Shown piece after piece: positions 38,322-46,481 of a DNA stretch of 64,000 nt (position 1 is the first letter of the stretch; every line of letters begins with the position of its first letter). The stretch is from NCBI RefSeq assembly GCF_013359865.1, contig NZ_JABMCE010000069.1:1-64000 (forward strand), read 5' to 3'. The notes under the pieces are model-generated. The model was not told the origin of the DNA and did not search any database. It saw only the letters and a list, made by a program, of their open reading frames with translations. The stretch comes from Curtobacterium pusillum. GTDB taxonomy: Bacteria; Actinomycetota; Actinomycetes; Actinomycetales; Microbacteriaceae. The position numbers and the translations under genes were made by a program.

Positions 38322-39200
38322 ATGAAGCAGCGAGTCATCGGAGACGTGTCGGTCAGTGCCATCGGTCTGGGCGGGATGCCCATGTCGATCGAGGGACGCC
38401 CGGACGAGCGGCGGTCGATCGCGACGATCCACGCAGCGCTCGAGGCCGGCGTCACACTCATCGACACCGCCGACGCCTACCACCTCGCCGGCCACGACGA
38501 GGTGGGGCACAACGAGGAGCTCATCGCGAGAGCGGTGCGTGAGTACCACGGCGACACCGCGGAGGTCCTCATCGCGACGAAGGGCGGACACCTCCGACCG
38601 GAGCCCGGGCCGTGGGCGCAGAACGGTCGGCCGGAGTACCTGAAGGAGGCCGCGAAGGCCTCCGCGAAACGGCTCGGCGTGGACACGATCGGGCTGTACC
38701 AGTTCCACCGGCCGGACCCGTCCGTGCCCTACGCGGACTCGGTCGGGGCGCTCGCGGAACTGCTCGACGAGGGCGTCATCCGGATGGCGGGCATCTCGAA
38801 CGCCGACCCCGACCAGATCCGCACGGCGAACGAGGTCCTCGACGGACGACTGGCCTCGGTGCAGAACCAGTTCTCGCCGAAGTTCCGCTCGAGCGAACCG
38901 GAGCTGGAGCTCTGCGACGAACTCGGCATCGCGTTCCTGCCGTGGAGCCCACTCGGCGGGATCGCGAACGCCGCGGACCTCGGCACCGCGTACGAGGACT
39001 TCGCGTACATCGCCCGGGACCGCGGCGTCAGCCCGCAGGTCATCGCGCTGGCGTGGGAGCTGCAGAAGAGCGACGTCGTCATCCCGATCCCCGGTGCCTC
39101 CCGCCCGCAGTCGATTCTCGACTCCGTGACGGCCGCCACCGTGAAGCTGCGTCCGGAGGACGTGGCCCGCCTGGACGCGTCGCAGCCGGCGGCCGCGTAG
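38322..39200 (+). CDS. Aldo/keto reductase
   Basis: 292-residue NADPH-dependent TIM-barrel reductase. The catalytic tetrad is visible: D in I-D-T-A-D, Y in A-D-A-Y, K in A-T-K-G-G-H and H in Y-Q-F-H-R-P. The C-terminal P-I-P-G-A-S-R-P-Q-S block binds the cofactor phosphate. It starts 22 bases after the monooxygenase stop codon and is probably in the same operon with the quinone reductase gene. Substrate unknown. Confidence 0.9.
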   Translation: MKQRVIGDVSVSAIGLGGMPMSIEGRPDERRSIATIHAALEAGVTLIDTADAYHLAGHDEVGHNEELIARAVREYHGDTAEVLIATKGGHLRPEPGPWAQNGRPEYLKEAAKASAKRLGVDTIGLYQFHRPDPSVPYADSVGALAELLDEGVIRMAGISNADPDQIRTANEVLDGRLASVQNQFSPKFRSSEPELELCDELGIAFLPWSPLGGIANAADLGTAYEDFAYIARDRGVSPQVIALAWELQKSDVVIPIPGASRPQSILDSVTAATVKLRPEDVARLDASQPAAA

Positions 39201-39236
39201 CGAGGCGGTCCCTTCGCGCGGCGTACCGTCGGGGGC

Positions 39237-40202
39237 ATGCGAGCGATCACCCCAGACCACGGTTCCCTCACCACCGGCGAGCTCCCCGACCCGGTGCCGG
39301 GCGCGGGCGAGGTCCTCATCGAGGTGGCCGCCGCCGGGGTGAACAACGCCGATCTGCAGCAGGCCGCGGGGAACTACCCGCCGCCGCCGGAAGCGTCGGA
39401 GATCCTCGGGCTCGAGGTCTCCGGCACCGTCCGCGCGCTCGGCGACGGTGTGCAGGGCTTCGCGGTGGGCGACCGGGTCTGCGCGCTGCTCTCCGGAGGC
39501 GGCTACGCCTCGCTCGCCGTCGCACCCGCGACACAGGTGCTGCCGGTGCCCGAGGGCGTCGGCCTGGTGGAGGCAGCGGGTCTCCCGGAAGCCGCGTGCA
39601 CCGTGTACTCCAACGTCGGCATGCTCGCCGGGCTCCGTCCCGGGCAGACGCTCCTGGTGCACGGCGGCACGGGCGGGATGGGGTCGCACGCGGTGCTCTG
39701 GGCGAAGGCCCTCGGGGCGACGGTGATCGCGACGTCCGGCGGCGAACGCAAGGTACGCGCGTCCGAGGAGCTCGGCGCCGACCTCGTGATCGACCACCGT
39801 TCGGAGGACTTCGTCGCCCGCACACTCGACTTCACCGGTGGCCGAGGTGCCGACGTGGTGCTCGACGTCGTCGGGCCGGAGTACCTCGGCCGGAACCTCG
39901 AGGTCCTCGCACCGAACGGCCACATCGCCGTGATCGCCTCGGGCAGCGGCCGCACGGGCGAGCTGGACTTCGGCGCGATGATGCGGAAACGGGCGACGAT
40001 CAGCGGGACGACGCTCCGTGCACGTCCGCTCGACGAGAAGGCCGCGATCGTCGAGGCCGTCCGCTACAACGTCTGGCCGTTCGTCGCCGACGGTCGTGTG
40101 CGCCCGGTGATCGACTCGGTCCTGCCCCTCGCCGAGGCCGCCGAGGCGCACCGCCGCGTCCGCGACGGCGAGGTCATCGGCAAGGTGCTGCTGACGCCCT
40201 AG
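39237..40202 (+). CDS. NADPH:quinone oxidoreductase (zeta-crystallin/PIG3-type MDR)
   Basis: 321-residue medium-chain dehydrogenase without the zinc ligands of alcohol dehydrogenases. N-terminal GroES-like domain with A-G-V-N-N-A-D-L-Q-Q (about 36-45), then a Rossmann domain with V-H-G-G-T-G-G-M-G-S near 142. Reduces quinones or unsaturated carbonyls with NADPH. Begins 36 bases after the aldo/keto reductase; the three oxidoreductases read as one unit. Confidence 0.9.
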   Translation: MRAITPDHGSLTTGELPDPVPGAGEVLIEVAAAGVNNADLQQAAGNYPPPPEASEILGLEVSGTVRALGDGVQGFAVGDRVCALLSGGGYASLAVAPATQVLPVPEGVGLVEAAGLPEAACTVYSNVGMLAGLRPGQTLLVHGGTGGMGSHAVLWAKALGATVIATSGGERKVRASEELGADLVIDHRSEDFVARTLDFTGGRGADVVLDVVGPEYLGRNLEVLAPNGHIAVIASGSGRTGELDFGAMMRKRATISGTTLRARPLDEKAAIVEAVRYNVWPFVADGRVRPVIDSVLPLAEAAEAHRRVRDGEVIGKVLLTP

Positions 40203-40228
40203 GCACTCGCGGAGACATCACCCCCACC

Positions 40229-40300
40229 CGCAAAACGCAACGTTCACGGTTTCTCGCAGCGGTACACCGATGCGGACAACCGCCGACGTTGCGTTTTGCG
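40229..40300. repeat. GCAAAACGCAAC-type hairpin repeat, copy C
   Basis: 72 bp with perfect outer arms CGCAAAACGCAACG / CGTTGCGTTTTGCG; inner arms (CGGTTTCTCGCAGCGG / CCGATGCGGACAACCG) are only partly paired, so this copy is more degenerate inside. It lies between the convergent quinone reductase and ABC ATPase genes. Confidence 0.85.
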
Positions 40301-40310
40301 GAAGTGCGGG

Positions 40311-41093
40311 TCAGGCGTGGACGCGGGTGAGGAACTCGACGAGCGCGGGGTGCTGGGGGGCGTCGAGCACCTCGGCGGGTGCGCCCTGCTCGACGACCTC
40401 GCCGCGGTGCAGGAACACGATGCGGTCGGCGACGTTGCGCGCGAAGTGCATCTCGTGCGTGGTCATCAGGATCGTGGACCCCTGCCGCTTCAGCTCGGTG
40501 ACGAGGTCGAGCACCTCGCCGACGAGCTGCGGGTCGAGGGCGCTCGTGACCTCGTCGAGCAGCAGCAGTTCCGGGTCGGACGCGATCGCGCGGACGATGG
40601 CGACGCGCTGCTGCTGCCCGCCGGACAGCCGGTCCGGGTACGCCCCGGCGAAGTCCGCCAGGCCGATCCGGTCGAGGAGACGCTTCGCGGTCGTCTCGGC
40701 CTCCGCGCGCCCGATGCCGTGCACCTGCCGCGAGGCGAGCGTCACGTTGTCGAGCACGCTCATGTGCGGGAACAGGTTGAACTGCTGGAAGACGACGCCG
40801 ATCCGGGCCCGTGTGGCGTCGACGTCGATCCGCGGGTCGGCGATGTCCGTGCCCTGGAGCAGGATCTCGCCGTCGTCGATACCCTCGAGCAGGTTCACGG
40901 TCTTGAGGAGCGTCGACTTGCCGGAGCCCGAGGCGCCGATCACGCAGATGACCTCGTGGCGGTGCACCGTCAGGTCGATGCCGCGCAGGACCTCGACGTC
41001 GCCGAAGGCCTTGCGCACCCCGCGCAGCTCGAGGACCGCAGCGGACGGTGCGGTGCCGACCCGCGCCTCCAGGCCCGCATCAGCGCCGCTCAT
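40311..41093 (-). CDS. Polar amino acid ABC transporter, ATP-binding protein
   Basis: 260-residue ATPase of the GlnQ/HisP group. Walker A G-A-S-G-S-G-K-S-T-L (about 53-62), signature L-S-G-G-Q-Q-Q-R and Walker B L-L-L-L-D-E. The ATG overlaps the permease stop (ATGA). The first 17 residues are extra compared with the family and are encoded in part by the repeat at 41061-41070 (L-E-A-R). It powers uptake with the adjoining permease and binding lipoprotein. Confidence 0.95.
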   Translation of the reverse strand: MSGADAGLEARVGTAPSAAVLELRGVRKAFGDVEVLRGIDLTVHRHEVICVIGASGSGKSTLLKTVNLLEGIDDGEILLQGTDIADPRIDVDATRARIGVVFQQFNLFPHMSVLDNVTLASRQVHGIGRAEAETTAKRLLDRIGLADFAGAYPDRLSGGQQQRVAIVRAIASDPELLLLDEVTSALDPQLVGEVLDLVTELKRQGSTILMTTHEMHFARNVADRIVFLHRGEVVEQGAPAEVLDAPQHPALVEFLTRVHA

Positions 41094-41968
41094 ACGGTCC
41101 CTCCGATCTGCTCACGCCGCTGCTGTCGTCGCGCGATCGCGTCCGTGACGCGGATCAGCGGCAGGCTGATCACGACGAACAGCAGACCGGCGACGAAGTA
41201 CGGCGTGAAGTTGTACGTCTCCGCCTGGGCGATCTGCGCCGACCGGACCGCGTCGACGGCGCCGAGGATCGACACCAGACCGACGTCCTTCTGCATCGAC
41301 ACGAAGTCGTTCATGAGGGCCGGCGTGACCTTGCGGATCGCCTGCGGCAGGACCACGAGCCGCAGCGTCTTGGCGTGCGACAGGCCGAGCGACCGGGCGG
41401 CGAGGCGCTGCGAGGGGTGCACGGCCTCCATGCCGGCGCGGAGCACCTCGGCGATGTACGACGAGTACGTCAGGACGATCGCGATCGTGCCCCAGACCTC
41501 GGCGGGCAGGCGCGGGAAGACCCCGAGCCCGGGGATCCCGTAGCCGACCAGGTACAGCACGATGATGAGCGGGAGGCCCCGGAACAGGTCCGTGTACCCG
41601 GTCGCGAGCATCCGCAGCGGGAAGAACACCGGGTTGCGCAAGCCCCGGACGACCGCGAGCAGCGTGCCGAACACGGCGACGCCGATCGCGCTGAAGAACA
41701 GGATCCGCACGTTCAACCACAGGCCGAGCAGGATCGACGGGAACGACTCGATCGCGGTCTGCGGGTCGAAGAACGACTGCTGGACCGCGGCCCAACCGGG
41801 CGTGTTCACGACGCCGAAGTACACGACCGCGATGACGACCACCGTGGAGGCGACCGACACCACGATCGAGCGACGTCCACGCTGCCGGCGGTAGAGGCGG
41901 CGTTCCAGCTCGATCTGGCTCGGCGCGGGTGCGGCCACCGGTGTGCCGGCGCCGGCTGGGACGGTCAC
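41090..41968 (-). CDS. Polar amino acid ABC transporter, permease
   Basis: 292-residue HisMQ/GlnP-type permease: an N-terminal cytosolic extension of about 35 residues, then about five TM helices, and the EAA loop here as A-R-S-L-G-L-S-H-A-K-T-L-R-L-V-V-L-P-Q-A. GTG start at 41968, four bases after the binding-protein stop. Single permease, so probably forms a homodimer. Substrate class (polar amino acids) inferred from family. Confidence 0.93.
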   Translation of the reverse strand: MTVPAGAGTPVAAPAPSQIELERRLYRRQRGRRSIVVSVASTVVVIAVVYFGVVNTPGWAAVQQSFFDPQTAIESFPSILLGLWLNVRILFFSAIGVAVFGTLLAVVRGLRNPVFFPLRMLATGYTDLFRGLPLIIVLYLVGYGIPGLGVFPRLPAEVWGTIAIVLTYSSYIAEVLRAGMEAVHPSQRLAARSLGLSHAKTLRLVVLPQAIRKVTPALMNDFVSMQKDVGLVSILGAVDAVRSAQIAQAETYNFTPYFVAGLLFVVISLPLIRVTDAIARRQQRREQIGGTV

Positions 41969-41972
41969 GCGG

Positions 41973-42791
41973 CTACTTCAGGACGGGGGTGCCGGTCTCC
42001 GAGGAGAGCCACTTCGTCTGCAGATCCTCGAGCGTGCCGTCCTTCTGGAGCGCGGCGAGGGCCTTGTCGACCTTGCTCGTCAGTTCGGAAGCCTTCGGCA
42101 GCACGAAGCCGAACTGGTCGCCCTTGCCGTCGGCCGGGAACTGCGCCGAGACGGTGCCGTCGTCGAGCTGCGCCGACGCCATGGTGAACGCGGTCGGGAG
42201 GTCGGTCACGATCGCGTCGATCTGCCCCGACTTGAGCGCCAGCACGGCGTCGTCGTTCGAGTTGAAGACCTGCGGGGTGACGCCGAGCACGCTCTTCACG
42301 CTGGCGATCGAGGTCGACCCGGTCGCGACCCCGATCGCGTCCTTCTTGAGCGCGTCGATCGTGGTGTGGTCGACGGCCTTCGACTTCGCGGTCGTCACGA
42401 CGGCCTGCGTCGTCGTGTAGTACGCGCTCGACATGTCGACGGCCTTCTTGCGCTTCGCGTCGATCGAGAACTGCTGGATGTTGAGGTCCCAGTCCTTCGG
42501 GCCCGGTGCGATCGCGCTGTCGAAGGTGCTGCGCTTCCAGACCACGTCGGACTTCGCGTACCCCATCTCCTTCGCGACGGCGTACGCCACGGCGGACTCG
42601 AAGCCCTTGCCGGACTGCGGCTTGTTGTCCTCGACCCACGGCGAGTACGCGGGCTGCCCGGTGGCGATCGTGAGCTTGCCGTCGGTGACGGTGCCGTCGG
42701 CGCTGCTGCTGCCGGACGCGCAGGCGGAGAGCGCGAGTGCGGCGACCGCGGCGGTGGCGACGGTGAGGGTGAGACGGAGGGATCGGGTCAC
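41973..42791 (-). CDS. Polar amino acid ABC transporter, substrate-binding lipoprotein
   Basis: 272-residue family 3 solute-binding protein. The GTG-initiated N-terminus has a signal sequence ending L-S-A-C (lipobox; Cys about 25), so it is a lipoprotein. Core features are the F-E-S-A-V-A-Y-A-V-A-K-E-M-G segment and D-A-I-V-T-D-L-P-T-A hinge region of the amino-acid-binding family. First gene of the operon; a palindrome and TACACT box lie upstream. Confidence 0.93.
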   Translation of the reverse strand: MTRSLRLTLTVATAAVAALALSACASGSSSADGTVTDGKLTIATGQPAYSPWVEDNKPQSGKGFESAVAYAVAKEMGYAKSDVVWKRSTFDSAIAPGPKDWDLNIQQFSIDAKRKKAVDMSSAYYTTTQAVVTTAKSKAVDHTTIDALKKDAIGVATGSTSIASVKSVLGVTPQVFNSNDDAVLALKSGQIDAIVTDLPTAFTMASAQLDDGTVSAQFPADGKGDQFGFVLPKASELTSKVDKALAALQKDGTLEDLQTKWLSSETGTPVLK

Positions 42792-42839
42792 GGTCGGGCC
42801 TTCGTGCGAGTGGTCGGGGCAGGGAGCAGTGTACTTCCC

Positions 42840-42853
42840 GCTGGCATACCAGC
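42840..42853. promoter_or_regulatory. Palindrome in the amino-acid transporter promoter
   Basis: GCTGGCATACCAGC (outer five bases perfectly paired) lies 49 bases upstream of the binding-protein start, immediately upstream of TACACT (minus strand), so it would fall between -35 and -10. TGG-N4-CCA resembles operators of GntR-family repressors. Regulator unknown. Confidence 0.45.
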
Positions 42854-42872
42854 GAGCACGCGTGAAGCGGCG

Positions 42873-43370
42873 TTACCGGGCGAGCGTGAAGTCCTCGAAC
42901 GAGAAGCCCGGCGACACCAGGCAGCTGAGCAGCACCTCGCCGTCGCCGGGGAGCGTCCGCTGCCACACGCCGCCCCGCACGAACGCCTGCGCGTCGTTCA
43001 CCCGGTCCCGTCCGGCGTCGGGGCCGAGCGTGATCGTCGCTCCGGGTTCGGGCTGGTCGCCGTCGCCGCCGAGCTGCAGCTCGACGGTGTCCGGGCCGTG
43101 CCACATCCAGATCTCGTCGCTCGTCACCCGGTGCCACGCGGACGCCTCCCCCGGGGGCAGCAGGAAGTGGATGAGCGTCGCGGCGGGCCGCTCGCCCGCG
43201 GGCGTCGACACGGTCGCGGGCGAGGTCCAGGTGCGGACGTACCAACCGCCCTCGGGGTGCGGCTCCATGCCGAGGGCGACGGCGCGCTTGGGCACGTCGA
43301 GCCACTCGATGAGCTCGCCGCCCACGGTGCGTCGGGCGGCCATGCCGGGTCGGGGTGCGGTCTCGGTCAT
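42873..43370 (-). CDS. DUF985 cupin family protein
   Basis: 165 residues, single RmlC-like cupin of the DUF985 type: P-H-P-E-G-G-W-Y (about 39-46), F-L-L-P-P-G-E-A-S-A-W-H-R-V and D-E-I-W-M-W-H-G with metal-type His/Glu residues, and a C-terminal L-V-S-P-G-F-S-F-E-D-F. ATG has AGGAGG upstream and overlaps the amidohydrolase stop. Third gene of the three-gene operon; role unknown. Confidence 0.85.
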   Translation of the reverse strand: MTETAPRPGMAARRTVGGELIEWLDVPKRAVALGMEPHPEGGWYVRTWTSPATVSTPAGERPAATLIHFLLPPGEASAWHRVTSDEIWMWHGPDTVELQLGGDGDQPEPGATITLGPDAGRDRVNDAQAFVRGGVWQRTLPGDGEVLLSCLVSPGFSFEDFTLAR

Positions 43371-44725
43371 GGTTCCTCCTGGGGTGTGGGGTGCGGGACG
43401 AGCGCGCCGTCCGCGGCCCGGACGACGCCGCGGATGACGGTCGCGACCGCCCGGCCGGACCCGTCCTCGACGAGTTCGGCCATCGCGTCCGGGACGGTGC
43501 GGGCATCGACGTCGAACACGGCGAGGTCCGCGCGGGCGCCGACGGCGAGGTGCCCGATCCGGTCCGGCCCGACCGCGAGTCCCATCGCGTGCGCGCCGCC
43601 GAGGGTGGCGGCCGCGAGGAGCCGCTCGTGCAGGTCCCGGTGGCCGTAGCCCTGGGCCCGGGCGATCCGGTGGAGCGCGGTGACGTCGGCCATGAGGTCG
43701 AGCGACGGAGACGACGCCAGCGAGTCGGTGCCGATGGCGATCGGACTGCCCTCGCGCAGGTAGTCGGCGACGGGCGGCGGGTCGAGCCCGATGACGGCGT
43801 TCGAGCGCGGGCAGAGCGCGACGGCGGTCCCGCGTGCCCGCAGCAGTGCGCGGTCGGCTGCCGTCATGTAGACGCCGTGCGCGATGTGGCAGTCGGGACC
43901 GAGCACGCCGAGCCGGTCGACGAACACCGTCGCGCTCGCCCCGAACCCGAGCGCTCGCATCGCCCGGAACGAGGGCACGTTCGCGAGGTGCCAGTCGCTG
44001 CCGTGCCCGACACCGTCGACGCCCTCGAGCCCGGGGACCGGCCCGAGCGCGATCCGTTCGCCCTCGAACGCGGCCTCGCCGAGGTGCAGGTGCAGCCGGA
44101 GGCCCCGCTGCCGGACGATGTCGGGCAGCTCGAGCAGGGGTGCGACGTCGAGGGAGTACGGCGCGTGCGGCGAGAGCCCCGCGCCGGGCGTCGTCGGGAT
44201 CCGCTCGAGTTCGGCGAGGACCTGGTCGCGGCCGTGGGCCTGCCAGGCGTCGTTCTCCCAGTCCATCACCTCCCAGTAGGCGATGCCGCCGAGGCCGTAC
44301 GTCTCGAGCGCGTTCGAGGCCTCGATGTCGGTGACGATGTCGGCGATGCTCGTCACGCCCGCGAGGATCGACGCCGCCGCCCCGGCAGCGGCTTCGGCCT
44401 GCCAGTCGTGCGGTCGGGCGTACTCCTCGTTGAACGCGACGGCCCAGTCCTCGAATCCGTCGTACTGGCGCTGGCCGACACTGGCCATGCCGGTGTACTG
44501 CAAGTGCGAGTGCGCGTTGACGAGTCCGGGGAGGAGGGCGCCGCGCCACCGCCGTTCGGTGAACGACGTCCCCGACCCGGCGAGCTGGTCGACGACCCAC
44601 GAGCGGTCGCCGACGTGCAGGATCCGACCGTCCTGCACCGCGACTGCGCCGTCCGCGATGGGCGGGGCGGTCATCGGCACGACGATGCGCGCCGAGTGCA
44701 CCGTCACGGGGTGCGCGGCGGTCAT
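43367..44725 (-). CDS. Amidohydrolase of the SAH/MTA/aminofutalosine deaminase group
   Basis: 452-residue metal-dependent hydrolase (COG0402 style). Metal ligands are N-A-H-S-H-L-Q (about 68-74), H-L-H-L-G-E-A-A (about 197), H-G-V-Y and G-T-D-S-L-A-S-S. This branch deaminates purine nucleosides such as S-adenosylhomocysteine, methylthioadenosine or aminodeoxyfutalosine. The ATG overlaps the upstream SahH-like gene stop (ATGA). Next to a SahH-like protein, a nucleoside-thioether substrate is a reasonable inference; mqn genes are not in the window. Confidence 0.82.
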   Translation of the reverse strand: MTAAHPVTVHSARIVVPMTAPPIADGAVAVQDGRILHVGDRSWVVDQLAGSGTSFTERRWRGALLPGLVNAHSHLQYTGMASVGQRQYDGFEDWAVAFNEEYARPHDWQAEAAAGAAASILAGVTSIADIVTDIEASNALETYGLGGIAYWEVMDWENDAWQAHGRDQVLAELERIPTTPGAGLSPHAPYSLDVAPLLELPDIVRQRGLRLHLHLGEAAFEGERIALGPVPGLEGVDGVGHGSDWHLANVPSFRAMRALGFGASATVFVDRLGVLGPDCHIAHGVYMTAADRALLRARGTAVALCPRSNAVIGLDPPPVADYLREGSPIAIGTDSLASSPSLDLMADVTALHRIARAQGYGHRDLHERLLAAATLGGAHAMGLAVGPDRIGHLAVGARADLAVFDVDARTVPDAMAELVEDGSGRAVATVIRGVVRAADGALVPHPTPQEEP

Positions 44726-46407
44726 GCCGGGTCCCCGAAGCGGCGGGTGCGGACGTCCGGCTCGCGGTCCGCGGGCTGTGCCGCAGGGCGGACGGGAGGC
44801 ACAGGGCGGCTCCCGAACGCGGCGAGCGCCGTGCGCGCGGTCGCCTCGTCCACCGCGGGGTCGATCGGCACGACGTCGCGGTCGAGCTCGTCGCCGTGCT
44901 CGAGGAGCATCCGGACCGCGCCGAGCTGGGCGGCGAAGGACAGGTCCATGATCTCGATCGGGTTGCCCTCGGCAGCCGTGATGTTGATGCAGCCGCCGCC
45001 GTCGAGCACGAGCACGTCGTGGCCGTCCTCCCACACGAACCGCTCGACCTTCCGGCCGATCGGTGTCCGCACGGCTCCGTCGGCGAGCGCGTGGTCGATC
45101 GCGATCTCCTGGTCGACCCCGCCGGCGACCGCCACGACCGCGCCGTCCGCGCACGCCCGCAGCACCGCGAGGCCGATCGTGTCCGCCACGCCCGTCGCAC
45201 TCATGACGAGGTCGGCGTCGCGAACGGCGTCGGTCAGGGGCGCCACCTCGTACCCGGCGAACAGCGCCTGCAGGGCGCGCACGGGGTCCGTCTCGGCGAC
45301 CGTCACCCGGAAGCCGAGCGCGGCGAGCACCAGGGCGACCCCCTCGCCGACGTGCCCGTAGCCGGCGACGACCGCCGCGCCTCCCGGAACCGCCCGGTGC
45401 GTGCCGGACGGGAGCCCGTCGAGCAGGTCGAGCGCCGCGAACACCGTCGACTGCCCGGTGCCGTACCGGTTGTCGAAGAACGTCTTCGTGCGGGCGTCGT
45501 TCACCGCGACCACGGGGATGCCGAGCTCGCCCCGCGACGCCATGACCCGCAGGGGGCGGAGACCGCTCGTGGTCTCCTCGGCGGCGCCGAGCATCGTCGG
45601 CAGCAGTTCCGGGCGCTCCTGGTGGGCGAGCCGGATGAGGTGGGACCCGTCGTCGAGGAGGATGTGCGGCCGGGTGTCGAGCATCGCGAGGGCGAACGCC
45701 TTCTGCTCCGCCGTCGACGCCGCGCTGCTCGCGTGCACGGCCAGCCCCGCGGCCCGGAGCGACGAAGCGACGGCGTCGTCGGTCTCGTCGGCGTGCGCGT
45801 ACACGACGACCTCGGCGCCGGCGTCCCGGAGGAGCAGGCTCAGCACGGCGGTCTTCGGCTCGAGGAACATCGCCACGCCGATCCTCGTGCCGCGGAGCAG
45901 CCCGCCGTCCCGGAGCTCGGCCGCCACGGCACGTGAGACCGGCATCGAGCGGCGCGCCCAACGCAGGCGGGCCTCGGCCGCGGGGTCGTCCTCGGGGTCA
46001 CGGCCGCTCGAGACGAAGAACACGTCGTCGGCGAGCACGGGGGCGTTCAGCACGCCGGGGCGGGCGGCGGCGACGGGGCCGAACGCGTCCTCGTCGACGG
46101 CGGGCAGGTGCCGGCCGGCGTCGATCACCACGAGGGTGGCGCCCCGCGGACGGTCCGCCTCGCGCTCGATGACCGGGGTGGTCTCGTCGGGCGTACCGAG
46201 ACACCAGAGCTGGTCGACCGGCTCCTGCTCGGCGGCCGGACGCGCGCCGAGTCCGGTCAGCAGGGCGTGCAGTGCGGCGACGTCGCGGGAGTCGCCGCCG
46301 ACGATGCGGAACCGGCGCGCGGCGACGAGCATGTTCGTGGCGCGCGCGAAGCGCCGGACGGCCGCCGAAGCCCAGGCTCGCGTCTCGGGGTCGGGTCCTG
46401 GCGGCAT
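44722..46407 (-). CDS. Divergent adenosylhomocysteinase-like protein
   Basis: 561 residues. From about 170 on it follows the SahH fold: E-E-T-T-S-G, V-N-D-A-R-T-K-T-F-F-D-N (substrate Lys/Asp kept), and the NAD motif G-Y-G-H-V-G-E-G. But the His usually found after N-I-G is Gly (A-G-G-V-D-Q-E-I), the His of G-H-P is Asn (G-N-P-I-E-I-M-D), and the N-terminal catalytic His is not found. The first 140 residues are unlike SahH. It begins a tightly overlapping operon with the amidohydrolase and cupin genes. Probably NAD-binding, with changed chemistry (inference). A near-repeat GACGGGAGGCACAGGG lies in its tail coding. Confidence 0.8.
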   Translation of the reverse strand: MPPGPDPETRAWASAAVRRFARATNMLVAARRFRIVGGDSRDVAALHALLTGLGARPAAEQEPVDQLWCLGTPDETTPVIEREADRPRGATLVVIDAGRHLPAVDEDAFGPVAAARPGVLNAPVLADDVFFVSSGRDPEDDPAAEARLRWARRSMPVSRAVAAELRDGGLLRGTRIGVAMFLEPKTAVLSLLLRDAGAEVVVYAHADETDDAVASSLRAAGLAVHASSAASTAEQKAFALAMLDTRPHILLDDGSHLIRLAHQERPELLPTMLGAAEETTSGLRPLRVMASRGELGIPVVAVNDARTKTFFDNRYGTGQSTVFAALDLLDGLPSGTHRAVPGGAAVVAGYGHVGEGVALVLAALGFRVTVAETDPVRALQALFAGYEVAPLTDAVRDADLVMSATGVADTIGLAVLRACADGAVVAVAGGVDQEIAIDHALADGAVRTPIGRKVERFVWEDGHDVLVLDGGGCINITAAEGNPIEIMDLSFAAQLGAVRMLLEHGDELDRDVVPIDPAVDEATARTALAAFGSRPVPPVRPAAQPADREPDVRTRRFGDPA

Positions 46408-46481
46408 GGCTCAATCGTAGGGCGGCCCGGCGCCGGCCCACGGCCCGTGCCCGCCCGGCCCCGCGCCCGGTCCTGGCCGGC

